Under the pieces are notes generated by a model. It was not told where the DNA came from and made no database searches. It saw nothing but the letters and a program-made list of their open reading frames with translations. From Enteractinococcus fodinae (GTDB lineage Bacteria > Actinomycetota > Actinomycetes > Actinomycetales > Micrococcaceae): a stretch of DNA of 64,000 nucleotides. Numbering within the stretch: position 1 is the first letter of the stretch; each line of letters opens with the position of its first letter. Shown here in pieces: positions 26,429 to 34,338 of the stretch. The position numbers and the translations under genes were made by a program. The stretch covers positions 496,001-560,000 of the forward strand of contig NZ_JAVDYJ010000001.1 in assembly GCF_031458395.1 (NCBI RefSeq), in the 5' to 3' direction.

Positions 26429-26815
26429 TTAGAAAAGCTCCCCGTCAACATAGACCCAGCGACCATTTTCCCGGGCAAATCTGGATCGCTCGTGCAAAAA
26501 GTCACGGGACCCGTCGGCGGTACGAAAATGCGCGATGAATTCGACCTCGCCAGTAGCATCGTCGGGCCCGCCGCCCACGGTGTCCCGAATTCTGAGGCGA
26601 CGCCACTGGATGCCGGTCGGTGCCGATGCATCAGCCGGCCGTGTGGTGGAGTGCCAGGAGGCCGCCAGATACGCGTCGTCCCCGAGCACAAATGCGCTAT
26701 ACCGCGAGCGCATCAGGTCCTCAGCGGTTGCCGGCTCGGCCGTGCCTGCTAACACAGGGCCACAGCAGTTCTGAAATTCCTGCCCGGTACCGCAGGGGCA
26801 GTATGCTGCTTGCAC
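26429..26815 (-). CDS. YchJ-like protein with SEC-C metal-binding motif
   Basis: About 128 residues. It begins with the zinc-binding SEC-C motif CPCGTGQEFQNCCG, then RSRYSAFVLGDDAYLAASWH and IQWRRLRIRDTVGGG...GEVEFIAHFR, ending EN.RWVYVDG, the YchJ (NTF2-like UPF0225) pattern. Function unknown. GTG 26815 is preferred because GGAG lies 5 nt upstream and the motif should sit near the N terminus; an upstream TTG (26869) would add 18 residues. First gene of the YchJ-asparaginase-SDR operon. Confidence 0.87.
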   Translation of the reverse strand: MQAAYCPCGTGQEFQNCCGPVLAGTAEPATAEDLMRSRYSAFVLGDDAYLAASWHSTTRPADASAPTGIQWRRLRIRDTVGGGPDDATGEVEFIAHFRTADGSRDFLHERSRFARENGRWVYVDGELF

Positions 26816-26962
26816 GCATGCTCCGTTCGTCTTCTGCACTGTGCGTAAAAGTCTAGTCGTAGAAGCCAATTTAGGCTCTCACCACGTGTTGACACGATGA
26901 CAGAGCGGTGGCTCAGCTGAGAGCCATCCCATATGGGGGGGCTGATGCGTTAGCCTAGCTTC

Positions 26963-28465
26963 GTGACTGGACAACAACTTCAACCCAGGAGATCCTCGTG
27001 GATCGCCTTTGCCGTGGCCACCTCGGTGGCGGTGTTGACGATCCTTGACGTGGTAAAAGTCAACGTTGTCCTGACCCCATTAGAAGAAACCCTCGGGGCC
27101 ACGCCAACCCAAACCAGCCTGGTGGTGGCCGGCTATGTTCTCGCATTCGGGATTGCCCTGGTCCCCTCCGGGCGACTGGGGGACCAATGGAACCGTAAAG
27201 CAATGTTCATGATTGGGTTGGTCATTTTCACCGTCGCCTCACTGGCCGCGGCCTTAGCGCCAACGGCCACGCTGTTAGTTGTGGCTCGGATCCTGCAGGG
27301 TGTGGCGGCCGGTACCCTCATGCCCCAAGTGCTCGGCATGATCCAGACGCTGTTTCAAGACGAAGCACGAGGCAAAGCGTTCGGCATTTTTGGTGCTGCA
27401 ATAGGGCTTGGTACCGCCTTCGGACCCACCTTAGGTGGCGTCTTTATCGGTACCTTCGGTGCGGAATTGGGCTGGCGTTGGACCTTCGGCATGAATGTGC
27501 CTCTGGCTCTGCTCATCATTCCGTTGGCACTTTGGCTCATTCCGGCGGGCCAACCCCGACAAGGTCGGGCAGACCTGGACCTGGTGGGCGTGGCCCTTCT
27601 GGCGGCCAGCGTGTTATTTGTGATGCTGCCCTTTGTTCTGACCACCGGTTCGAATGACCAACCGCTTCGCTGGCTCTTCCTTCTGGTGGGCGCCATCACG
27701 AGTGTGGCATTTGTGCGGTGGGAATTCCGGTACCGCAACGCAGGCAGAAGTCCGGTACTGGATTTCAGCCTGTTTGGGTTTTCGTCCTACCGCAACGGTG
27801 TAGTCATCACGACGCTGTTCTTTGCCGCCATGCCCGCCATGTTTTTGGTGATGACGCTGTTCAACCAGCAGGGCCTAGGACACGATCCCGTTATTGTCGG
27901 ACTCATTACGGTGCCCTATGCGGTCGTGTCCGCCATCGTTGCCGGGGTGATCGGTCGCTACACGTTCCGGTATGCCACCGGTCTGATCATCTGGGGTTTC
28001 ATCATCTTCATCGCCGCCCTGATCGGACTGGTCGCGGTCTCGGTGCTGATTCCGCCAGAGCATAACCCTTTGGCCATGACCATCGTGTTAGCCTTCGCCG
28101 GCGTGGGCCCCGGCTTTATCATGGCCGCGAATCAGATGCGCACACTCATGGATGTGCCCGTGCTCCAAGGTGGGGTAGCGGGGTCATTCCAGCAGGTCGG
28201 CCAGCGCGTTGGCAATGCGATCGGCATTGCTGTGGGATCCGCGATCTTCTATTCACTCGTAGTTGCCGTGCCACGTGACGCCACGGGCATGCCAGACCCC
28301 ACAGACCCAGATAGCGTTGCGGCCTATAGTCACGCTTTCCAGATGGCCATGGCGGTCCTGATCTTGTTCTGCCTCGTCGCGCTCATTTTTGCTGGAATTG
28401 ATCATCGCGCTCGCAGTCGACAGCTGGCAGAACAGCCGCTTTCGAGCACTCATCCGCGTCCTTAA
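26963..28465 (+). CDS. MFS exporter, DHA2 family, 14 helices
   Basis: The 500-residue protein has the DHA2 plan: LDVVKVNVVLTPLEETLGA in helix 1, motif A SGRLGDQWNRKAMF after helix 2, and motif C GAAIGLGTAFGPTLGG in helix 5. It is a second drug/metabolite proton antiporter, distinct from the one at 6130. The GTG start has no ribosome site, but TAGCCT lies 6 nt upstream, the spacing of a -10 box for a leaderless transcript. A perfect palindrome CTCAGCTGAG at 26912-26921 could be an operator. Confidence 0.82.
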   Translation: MTGQQLQPRRSSWIAFAVATSVAVLTILDVVKVNVVLTPLEETLGATPTQTSLVVAGYVLAFGIALVPSGRLGDQWNRKAMFMIGLVIFTVASLAAALAPTATLLVVARILQGVAAGTLMPQVLGMIQTLFQDEARGKAFGIFGAAIGLGTAFGPTLGGVFIGTFGAELGWRWTFGMNVPLALLIIPLALWLIPAGQPRQGRADLDLVGVALLAASVLFVMLPFVLTTGSNDQPLRWLFLLVGAITSVAFVRWEFRYRNAGRSPVLDFSLFGFSSYRNGVVITTLFFAAMPAMFLVMTLFNQQGLGHDPVIVGLITVPYAVVSAIVAGVIGRYTFRYATGLIIWGFIIFIAALIGLVAVSVLIPPEHNPLAMTIVLAFAGVGPGFIMAANQMRTLMDVPVLQGGVAGSFQQVGQRVGNAIGIAVGSAIFYSLVVAVPRDATGMPDPTDPDSVAAYSHAFQMAMAVLILFCLVALIFAGIDHRARSRQLAEQPLSSTHPRP

Positions 28466-28597
28466 CGCGAGTTTCGTCGCGTCGAGTGGAAGTTATCCAC
28501 AAAAGCGAACTTCTTCAGTGTGACGGTGCCAGCCTCCGACCTAGTCTCTTACTCAATGCGTTTGCATGAGGCAACGCGTAGAGCTTAGGAGACACAC

Positions 28598-30031
28598 TTG
28601 AAGACCACGGTACTCGCAACACTGACCTGCCTCGGGATGGGAGCCACGAGCCTGCTCATGCCCGGGCTAGCCGCCGCTAATGATGCTTCGGTCTCTGTCG
28701 AAGAAGAACTTACTGCCCAGATGGGACCGGCACAAGAGTATCAACGCGGACTCAGCGTCAACGGGGTCGCACCGACCTTGCGGTCCGTGGTCGTGAATGG
28801 CGAAAGCATCCTGGCCTATTGCATTGAATACTGGATTCAAGCCGCAGATCCGGACCACGAATCAGCCGTGACCACTTGGGATGAATTCACCGGAGATAAC
28901 CACTTCAAATCTGATCCACAAGTGCGACAACGCGTCGCATGGATCTTGCGACATTCGTACCCGACACTTACTCTCGATGAGCTTGCCCAGCAGACAGGAA
29001 CGGTCCAGTTATCGGCAGCTGAGGCCATCAGCGCAACTCAGGCCGCGATCTGGCATTTCACCGATGACTTCGTACCCGACGGCAAGTTGACAGTTGAATC
29101 CGGGCCTACAGCCCAGTTAGCCGAGCATTCGAGCGACAACGTACGGAAGATTTTTGCTTACCTCACCGGAGACAGCAATACCGGTCTGACGGAACAAGAA
29201 GTCCAAGCTAGCGTCACACTAGAAGATGCCACTGAACCGAATGTCGATGTTCCCGAACCCCTCAGTAGTGTGATCGCTGACGACGGGGACCACCTCCTTG
29301 GCCCGATCCGGCTCAACGCCTCGACCCCGGAGGTCGATTTGAGCGTTCATTCGGCTGAGGAAGGAGTCCACGAGCAGCTCAGCGTCTTAGATGCAGAAGG
29401 CGAGCCGGTAGATATGAACCAGTCGGTTCATGCCGATGAACTATGGATACATGTGCCCGCCGAGGTGGAGACCGGCAGCGTGCAGTTGACCGCTGAATCG
29501 GTCGAATACGGTTATACCGGTCGTTTGATTATTCCCGAACCAGACGGGCAGCGGCGCTTTCAAACGATCGTAGTCGTGGATCAAGCCACTGACCATGCTG
29601 CGACTGAAATCGAGTTGGCCTGGGAACAGGTCATGATCGAGGAACCTGCTGAAGATCCGCCCGCCGAAGAACCACCCGCTGAAGTACGAACACCCGAAGC
29701 ATCTCCTAGCCCCACGGTTGAGGAACCGTTGATTCAAGAGCCTGAGCCTGAGCCTGAACAGTCCCCAGTCCAACAACCAGAAGATGAAGAACCTGAGGTT
29801 TCCCAGACGCCAACTGCGTCAACCGAACCCGAAGCACCCGAGGAATCTGAGCCAGTCGAACCAAGCTCACCACAAGAAAGCGTGCCCGAGGAGATCGATG
29901 AAGCTGAACCGGCGGCTGAACTGGCAACCACCGGGGCTCACGAAACCAGAAACATACTCATCGCTCTGGGCACCATCGCTGCCGGAATAGGTCTTCTGGT
30001 CGTAAACCGCTTCAGAAGGGCCCGTATGTAA
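28598..30031 (+). CDS. Thioester-domain surface adhesin with LAXTG sorting signal
   Basis: The 477-residue protein has a signal peptide (to about residue 27) and a thioester domain: LAYCIEYW (Cys75) and ATQAAIWHF (Gln148) match the YC.E and TQ.A.W motifs whose Cys and Gln side chains form an internal thioester able to bond host or surface amines. A beta-rich middle, a long Glu/Pro/Ser stalk (about residues 345-435), and LATTG (442-446), a hydrophobic helix and RFRRARM follow. LAXTG is the preferred signal of class E sortases. TTG start with AGGAG 6 nt upstream. No sortase is in the window. Confidence 0.87.
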   Translation: MKTTVLATLTCLGMGATSLLMPGLAAANDASVSVEEELTAQMGPAQEYQRGLSVNGVAPTLRSVVVNGESILAYCIEYWIQAADPDHESAVTTWDEFTGDNHFKSDPQVRQRVAWILRHSYPTLTLDELAQQTGTVQLSAAEAISATQAAIWHFTDDFVPDGKLTVESGPTAQLAEHSSDNVRKIFAYLTGDSNTGLTEQEVQASVTLEDATEPNVDVPEPLSSVIADDGDHLLGPIRLNASTPEVDLSVHSAEEGVHEQLSVLDAEGEPVDMNQSVHADELWIHVPAEVETGSVQLTAESVEYGYTGRLIIPEPDGQRRFQTIVVVDQATDHAATEIELAWEQVMIEEPAEDPPAEEPPAEVRTPEASPSPTVEEPLIQEPEPEPEQSPVQQPEDEEPEVSQTPTASTEPEAPEESEPVEPSSPQESVPEEIDEAEPAAELATTGAHETRNILIALGTIAAGIGLLVVNRFRRARM

Positions 30032-30060
30032 CTACCCCGGGTGATCTTGAGGGTGAAGTC

Positions 30061-30074
30061 GACCGGAACCGGTC
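30061..30074. repeat. Short palindrome, possible operator for the MarR gene
   Basis: GACCGG-AA-CCGGTC is a near-perfect 14-bp palindrome 136 nt before the MarR start. MarR proteins often bind palindromes in their own promoters. No direct evidence links the two. Confidence 0.3.
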
Positions 30075-30209
30075 AATGGTTGCAGCTTTGACCTTAATGT
30101 AAGAACGTGACCAAGTCCACAAGCCCCAGCGACAGGGTGCGGGGTTAAGTAGGTCGGCTGTGTTTGGTGCAGCCTGAGGGATTTGGTTGATTGCAAGAAG
30201 GGAAAGAAA

Positions 30210-30713
30210 TTGTCTTACATTACGAGCGAAATCGATGACCGCGAGCAGCTGATGGCATTTTCTTCTGAGGAAATGGATTTCTGGCACCGTGTGGTCGCAG
30301 TGTACATGGGTGTCCTGCCCGAACTAGAACGCGATCTGCAGCGCGCAGCACACATCAGCTTTTTCGAGTTCCAAGCGTTAGACCATCTGTCATCTGTTGA
30401 CGGGCCCATGAGCATGACGCAACTGGCGGCTCGCTGCAATTCTTCGCTGTCTCGGCTCTCGCATGTTGCTCGCAAGCTTGAAGGCCGGGGTTTGCTGACC
30501 CGACGCCTCGCAGAACATGACAAGCGGGTCACTGTTGCGGAACTGACCCAGACGGGTAGGACGCTTGTCGACACTGTTCGTGATGTTTATCATGAGTCGA
30601 TCGAAAGCAGAGTATTACAGTCCTTATCTCATGAGGAGCTGCGTCAAGCAACGAATTTGCTGGATACGATGCTTCGCCGGAACAACCCCAACCACTGGCT
30701 TTTCTCTGCCTAA
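30210..30713 (+). CDS. MarR-family transcriptional regulator
   Basis: The 167-residue winged-helix protein has SFFEFQALDHLSSVDGPMSMTQLAARCNSSLSRLSHVARKLEGRGLLTRRLAEHDKRVTVAELTQTGR, where LA.......SRLSHVARKLE is the recognition helix and AEHDKR the wing. The TTG start at 30210 has AAGGGA 6 nt upstream; an in-frame TTG at 30183 lacks one. It stands alone between the thioester adhesin and the rpmB leader, so its target cannot be told from context. Confidence 0.85.
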   Translation: MSYITSEIDDREQLMAFSSEEMDFWHRVVAVYMGVLPELERDLQRAAHISFFEFQALDHLSSVDGPMSMTQLAARCNSSLSRLSHVARKLEGRGLLTRRLAEHDKRVTVAELTQTGRTLVDTVRDVYHESIESRVLQSLSHEELRQATNLLDTMLRRNNPNHWLFSA

Positions 30714-30764
30714 CCACTTCAGTGGCGTCAAGGAGCGTGGCCGGATTTTACCTGCTCTAGCAGT

Positions 30765-30793
30765 TTGATTAAAGGGTTCATCCATACTAGACT
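30765..30793 (+). promoter_or_regulatory. Promoter before the rpmB leader
   Basis: TTGATT (-35) and TAGACT (-10) are separated by exactly 17 nt, a close match to the housekeeping sigma consensus. The expected start (about 30800) coincides with the first arm of a folded RNA element. It probably drives the rpmB-rpmG-rpsN operon with a leader of nearly 290 nt, or a separate small RNA. Confidence 0.65.
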
Positions 30794-30799
30794 GTGAGG

Positions 30800-30910
30800 T
30801 TGTTGTCTGCGCTATGCCCCATTCGGTCCGACCATGGCCGAATGTACGGCGACGGAGAAGTGCAGACAGTGAACAATGGCTCTCTTTCGCAGCATTAGCC
30901 GCGAAAGAGA
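30800..30910 (+). ncRNA. Structured leader or small RNA upstream of rpmB
   Basis: An outer stem TGTCTGC (30804-30810) / GCAGACA (30862-30868) encloses a hairpin CATTCGG/CCGAATG (30820-30844). A strong separate hairpin with a 10-bp perfect stem TCTCTTTCGC/GCGAAAGAGA follows at 30881-30910. The element begins at the predicted start of the promoter just upstream. It has no recognised class. It may be an autoregulatory ribosomal-protein leader or an independent RNA ending near 30910. No U-tract follows the last stem. Confidence 0.45.
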
Positions 30911-31015
30911 CTCACCGTCTTCACCCTAGCGATTAAAAGGGCACTTCGGTTGGTTCTCACCCAGCCTGGTATTCCTTCGAGAAAGTCGCAGTAAGAGCGC
31001 GGTGTCACAACTTGT

Positions 31016-31050
31016 GGCGAAAAAGATGATTCCTATCATCGTATTTCGCC
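31016..31050 (+). repeat. Interrupted inverted repeat just before rpmB
   Basis: GGCGAAA, GATGAT, a TCCT loop, ATCATC and TTTCGCC form an interrupted hairpin ending 36 nt before the rpmB ATG. It may be part of the leader fold or a protein operator. Zinc-independent ribosomal genes are often under Zur, but this repeat does not match the Zur consensus I know. Confidence 0.4.
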
Positions 31051-31086
31051 CGTACTTTTACTACTGCTTAAAACCGAGGAGTGATC

Positions 31087-31323
31087 ATGGCAGCACACTG
31101 CCAGGTAACCGGAGCTGGACCGGGGACAGGTTATAAGGTCTCCCACTCGAACCGCCGTACCAAGCGCCGGTTCAATCCGAACATCCAAAAGAAGAGCTAC
31201 TTCGTCCCTTCACTGGGCCGCAAAGTAACTTTGAACGTATCCGCCCGCGGCATTAAAGTCATCGACGCCCGCGGCATTGACTCTGTCATTTCAGAACTCA
31301 TCGCTAAGGGAGTGAAGCTCTAA
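31087..31323 (+). CDS. rpmB: Ribosomal protein L28 (zinc-independent type)
   Basis: The 78-residue protein has the L28 pattern [28 protein letters not shown] and [21 protein letters not shown]. Zinc-binding L28 has paired CxxC motifs; only one Cys is present here, so it is the C-minus form. ATG 31087 has GAGGAG 5-6 nt upstream. It shares an A with the next ATG (TAATG), so rpmG translation is coupled. Part of the 50S subunit. Confidence 0.95.
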   Translation: MAAHCQVTGAGPGTGYKVSHSNRRTKRRFNPNIQKKSYFVPSLGRKVTLNVSARGIKVIDARGIDSVISELIAKGVKL

Positions 31324-31490
31324 TGGCAAAAGATAAGGGCTTGCGCCCCATCATCAAGCTGAAATCAACCGCTGGCACCGGTTTCACTTACGTTACTCGT
31401 AAGAACCGCCGGAACAACCCAGACCGTATTACGTTGAAGAAATACGATCCGGTAGCCCGCAAACACGTTGATTTTCGAGAGGAGCGCTAA
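31323..31490 (+). CDS. rpmG: Ribosomal protein L33 (zinc-independent type)
   Basis: The 55-residue protein reads [49 protein letters not shown], a full-length L33. It has no cysteine, so it lacks the zinc ribbon. Its ATG overlaps the rpmB stop by one base, and rpsN follows after 3 nt. Confidence 0.95.
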   Translation: MAKDKGLRPIIKLKSTAGTGFTYVTRKNRRNNPDRITLKKYDPVARKHVDFREER

Positions 31491-31493
31491 GCA

Positions 31494-31799
31494 TTGGCTA
31501 AGAAATCTATGATTGCTAAAAACGAGAAACGAAAAGAAATCGTTGCTCGTTACGAAGAACGTCGTAAAAAGCTGAAAGCTCAGCTGGTTGATCCTAACGC
31601 GACTGATGAAGAGCGCGAAGAAGCGCGTGTCGGCTTGCAGAAGCTGCCACGTGACGCCTCTCCAGTCCGTGTTCGCAACCGCGACTCCATTGATGGCCGT
31701 CCACGCGGTACCCTGCAGAAGTTCGGTATCTCCCGTGTACGCCTTCGTGATATGGCGCACCGTGGCGAACTTCCAGGTGTGACGAAGTCATCCTGGTAA
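31494..31799 (+). CDS. rpsN: Ribosomal protein S14 (long, zinc-independent type)
   Basis: The 101-residue protein is the long form of S14, with [21 protein letters not shown] replacing the C.RCGR zinc knuckle of the short form and the ending [24 protein letters not shown]. It has no Cys. TTG start with GAGGAG about 8 nt upstream. Last gene of the rpmB-rpmG-rpsN operon and followed by a strong terminator. Confidence 0.95.
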   Translation: MAKKSMIAKNEKRKEIVARYEERRKKLKAQLVDPNATDEEREEARVGLQKLPRDASPVRVRNRDSIDGRPRGTLQKFGISRVRLRDMAHRGELPGVTKSSW

Positions 31800-31816
31800 C
31801 GTCATAATCTTTCTCA

Positions 31817-31855
31817 AAAACTGGCCAACGGTTTTCCGTTGGCCAGTTTTGTTTT
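31817..31855 (+). terminator. Rho-independent terminator after rpsN
   Basis: A 15-bp perfect stem (AAAACTGGCCAACGG with CCGTTGGCCAGTTTT), TTTT loop, then TTTTGTTTT. It lies 17 nt past the rpsN stop. The symmetric A- and T-runs could also terminate on the minus strand. Confidence 0.93.
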
Positions 31856-31971
31856 AACAGACCGTGCGCCACGACGGGTGTATCTCGCATTCGGCCCGTA
31901 GATATCCGAACCTGCTGACTCCATGCGATATCCTTGCTGTAATAACTGAGAAATGCGGAGGCGGCATAACT

Positions 31972-33651
31972 ATGTCATCGTTGAGTTTTGTGGCCATTTC
32001 CATGCAAACAACCCATCTGGATCCAGCCACGGTCTCTCAAGCCGCGTACCTCAAAATGGTGGATGGACAGATCACCCGCCTGGATAACATTTTCATCATC
32101 CCTCCGACTTCAGAAGCCGGAACGGACGGGCCTTCAGACGCTGTGCCTTGGTCTGAGGCGCTCTCCCAGCTGGGTATGGTGATCGGCAAACTGCCCATCG
32201 TCAGCTATTACCGCGATGCAGATAAAGAAATCTTCCAGGCGGCAAGCCGTCGCAGCGGTACCGAGTTGCCGCACTTTCAATGGCTGGATTGTCGGGCTCT
32301 GGCTCGAGAACTGCTCCCTGACTTACCGGATCACCAGCCCTCAACCGTGCTCAAAGCCTTGGACATCTATGATGAGCACGCTGATAGCGGCACCGTAGAA
32401 CAGACCGCTCAGATCGTCCTGAAACTTGCGGAACATCACGCAGCGACCACCCTCACTGAACTGTGGGGTGACCTCTATGATCAACCAGATGACCTACTCG
32501 ATCTCGAAGCGAACCTAACGGGACCACCCTCTCCTGAAACAAAACTGCCAGCTGAGGACGCCGAGGACCAACACGGCTCAGTTGATGCAAGGTTGCTAAT
32601 GACTGTCAGTACAGAAGATCAGCCACTGCCTCCACCACCTCAGAACCCAGAGGATGCAGGAATGCAATCCCTGGACGAGCTGGCTGCAGAAACAGGGCCA
32701 GCCGCAGAGCATCCAACCGGCATGGAGGCTACAAGTGTAGCTATCTCGGAGTCTTCAGGATTACCGACACAGGACTCAAGCGTGCCAGCAGATTCCCGGT
32801 CGGATTCCAACAACGGGATAGCTCCAGAGCTGGACGCGGTAGAGGAAGGGACCGAAGATCTCGGCGATTCGACAGCGCAATCTGTTATCGAAAGCGAAAA
32901 TCTCGAGCAGCCCGAATTCCTCAAAGTCACGGACCCAATAGAGCCACACGACAACGAAATATCCGAGCCGCACAATAACCCAACGGCATTCGAAACAACT
33001 GCGCCGGAGGCTTCTGAAGCTAATGAAGCTAATGAACAGCTTCATGACCCTGGCCCCGTCGAGCTGGAGGGGACGGACGAACGCGACCAACCATCTGAAC
33101 CCCAGGCACCAGACTCAAAAGCGGACCAACTACCACTTGCAGTCGAAGACGAACCAGCCACGATAGGGGAGACCTCGTCACCAGCCGGCGGCGCTGACTC
33201 AGAGCCCGACGCAGGACAAGACGAGCCAGCAGAAACTGACAGCGAAGACTCGGCCGAGATATCGCCACCCCAGCCAGCTGCCACGACGAAACCGTTCGAC
33301 CCGGTTTACCAAGTCGTAACACCCGCTCCGGTACCACGACCCGGCGGCGCACGGTCCTCCTCGTCAACCAGAACAGATCGTGCGGAGGTTAACTCCCAAC
33401 CGAGCCCGGCTCATGAATCGCGAAAGTCAGCAGCGCGGACCGGTCGCATGTGGGGGATACTAGGCATCATTGTGTTCGGCTTGCTGACCATCGTGGGTGC
33501 GATTTTGACAGTCATGGCGACCATGTTGTTTTTCACTGCCAATAGTCTCCTTTTGGAGACAAAAATCGCAGGCGTCATTCTCACCGGTGCCATCACCTTA
33601 CTCAGCCTGTTGATGACCACGTTGAGTTACCGCACATACCGCAGAAAATAG
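31972..33651 (+). CDS. Membrane protein with an inactivated DnaQ-like exonuclease domain
   Basis: The 559-residue protein starts with a DEDD-exonuclease-like domain (about residues 3-160). FVAISMQTTH aligns with FVAVDVETTN, LPIVSYYRDADKEIFQAA with the Exo II region, and LPDHQPSTVLKALDIYDEHADSGTVEQTAQIVLKLA with the H-bearing Exo III helix. The DxE pair is replaced by S and Q, and the Exo III Asp is a Thr, so nuclease activity is unlikely. A very acidic disordered region of over 300 residues, a Pro-rich segment, a basic patch and two C-terminal helices (about 494-520 and 530-552) follow. ATG 31972 has GGAGG 10 nt upstream. No whole-length family recognised. Confidence 0.75.
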   Translation: MSSLSFVAISMQTTHLDPATVSQAAYLKMVDGQITRLDNIFIIPPTSEAGTDGPSDAVPWSEALSQLGMVIGKLPIVSYYRDADKEIFQAASRRSGTELPHFQWLDCRALARELLPDLPDHQPSTVLKALDIYDEHADSGTVEQTAQIVLKLAEHHAATTLTELWGDLYDQPDDLLDLEANLTGPPSPETKLPAEDAEDQHGSVDARLLMTVSTEDQPLPPPPQNPEDAGMQSLDELAAETGPAAEHPTGMEATSVAISESSGLPTQDSSVPADSRSDSNNGIAPELDAVEEGTEDLGDSTAQSVIESENLEQPEFLKVTDPIEPHDNEISEPHNNPTAFETTAPEASEANEANEQLHDPGPVELEGTDERDQPSEPQAPDSKADQLPLAVEDEPATIGETSSPAGGADSEPDAGQDEPAETDSEDSAEISPPQPAATTKPFDPVYQVVTPAPVPRPGGARSSSSTRTDRAEVNSQPSPAHESRKSAARTGRMWGILGIIVFGLLTIVGAILTVMATMLFFTANSLLLETKIAGVILTGAITLLSLLMTTLSYRTYRRK

Positions 33652-33885
33652 CCTCACCGGGCCCGATGTCGTGGGTTCTGGATCACCCAATGAGTGTCAC
33701 AAAACCGCATGATTGCTGGGAAGATCCTGAGATTTCGGCGACATTTTGCCAAAAATCGGCAGATTTCCGCGAAATTCCGCGAAAATCGCACACAAAAGCG
33801 CCACAAAGCGCGCCAATGGTGGTAGCTTTTCCAAAAGGAGCCCGGCGCCCGTCGGGTTTGAACAACCCACAGTCCAGGAGGACAT

Positions 33886-34176
33886 ATGGCTATGAACCGC
33901 AGTGAACTTGTAGCAGCCGTTGCCGAAAAATCCGGTAACTCTGCCACCGCCGTCAATGGTGTGCTGGACGCTGTATTCGAGGTTTTCGCCTCGCAGGTTT
34001 CCAAAGGTGAAAAAATCACCATCCCAGGCTGGTTCTCAGTAGAACGCACGAACCGTGCAGCACGCACCGGTCGTAACCCACGCACCGGCGAAGCAATCGA
34101 AATCCCAGCCGGTCACGGTGTCAAACTGTCTGCAGGTTCGAAACTGAAGGCTGCCGCCACCGGCGAGAAAAAATAA
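33886..34176 (+). CDS. hup: HU-family DNA-binding protein
   Basis: The 96-residue protein is a standard HU: MNRSELVAAVAEKSGNSATAVNGVLDAVFEVF, then EKITIPGWFSVERTNRAARTGRNPRTGEAIEIPAG, where the arm carries the GRNP..GE motif. It bends and compacts DNA as a dimer. AGGAGG lies 5 nt before the ATG. It has no Lys/Ala-rich C-terminal extension of the mycobacterial/streptomycete HupB type. The 234 nt upstream are A/T-rich with tandem TTCCGCGAAA repeats. Confidence 0.95.
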   Translation: MAMNRSELVAAVAEKSGNSATAVNGVLDAVFEVFASQVSKGEKITIPGWFSVERTNRAARTGRNPRTGEAIEIPAGHGVKLSAGSKLKAAATGEKK

Positions 34177-34200
34177 GCTGTAAGTTCTCTTCGAAGAACC

Positions 34201-34234
34201 AAGACGCTCCGGTATCGACCGGGGCGTCTTTTGC
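34201..34234 (+). terminator. Rho-independent terminator after hup
   Basis: A 13-pair stem (AAGACGCTCCGGT with ACCGGGGCGTCTT, one T-G pair) closes on ATCG and runs into TTTTGCTT. It lies 24 nt past the hup stop. Confidence 0.92.
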
Positions 34235-34280
34235 TTGTACCAGACATTCGGGTAAAGGTTCAGCAAAGCATGGTTTAATA

Positions 34281-34293
34281 GGGGAGGATCCCC
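34281..34293. promoter_or_regulatory. Possible operator of the copper cluster
   Basis: GGGGA-GGA-TCCCC is a perfect inverted repeat 45 nt before the first gene of the copper block, just after an A/T-rich TTTAATA that could be the -10 box. G/C-tract palindromes are typical of copper-sensing CsoR operators, but those usually read C-tract first, so identity is uncertain. Confidence 0.35.
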
Positions 34294-34338
34294 CACAGAA
34301 CCGCTAGCACGTTCGCTGTGCTGCGCCCAGGAGAATAT

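Noticed and set aside
30800-30868. tRNA-like element upstream of rpmB
   Set aside because: The nested stems suggest a cloverleaf at first sight, but there is no T-arm GTTCGA, no anticodon arm of the right size and no acceptor pairing.
31016-31050. Zur box before the zinc-independent ribosomal genes
   Set aside because: The repeat is interrupted and does not match the actinobacterial Zur consensus; listed only as an inverted repeat.
33701-33714. AAAACCGCATGATT shared with 47544-47557
   Set aside because: A 14-base match between two places is expected several times by chance in 64 kb.
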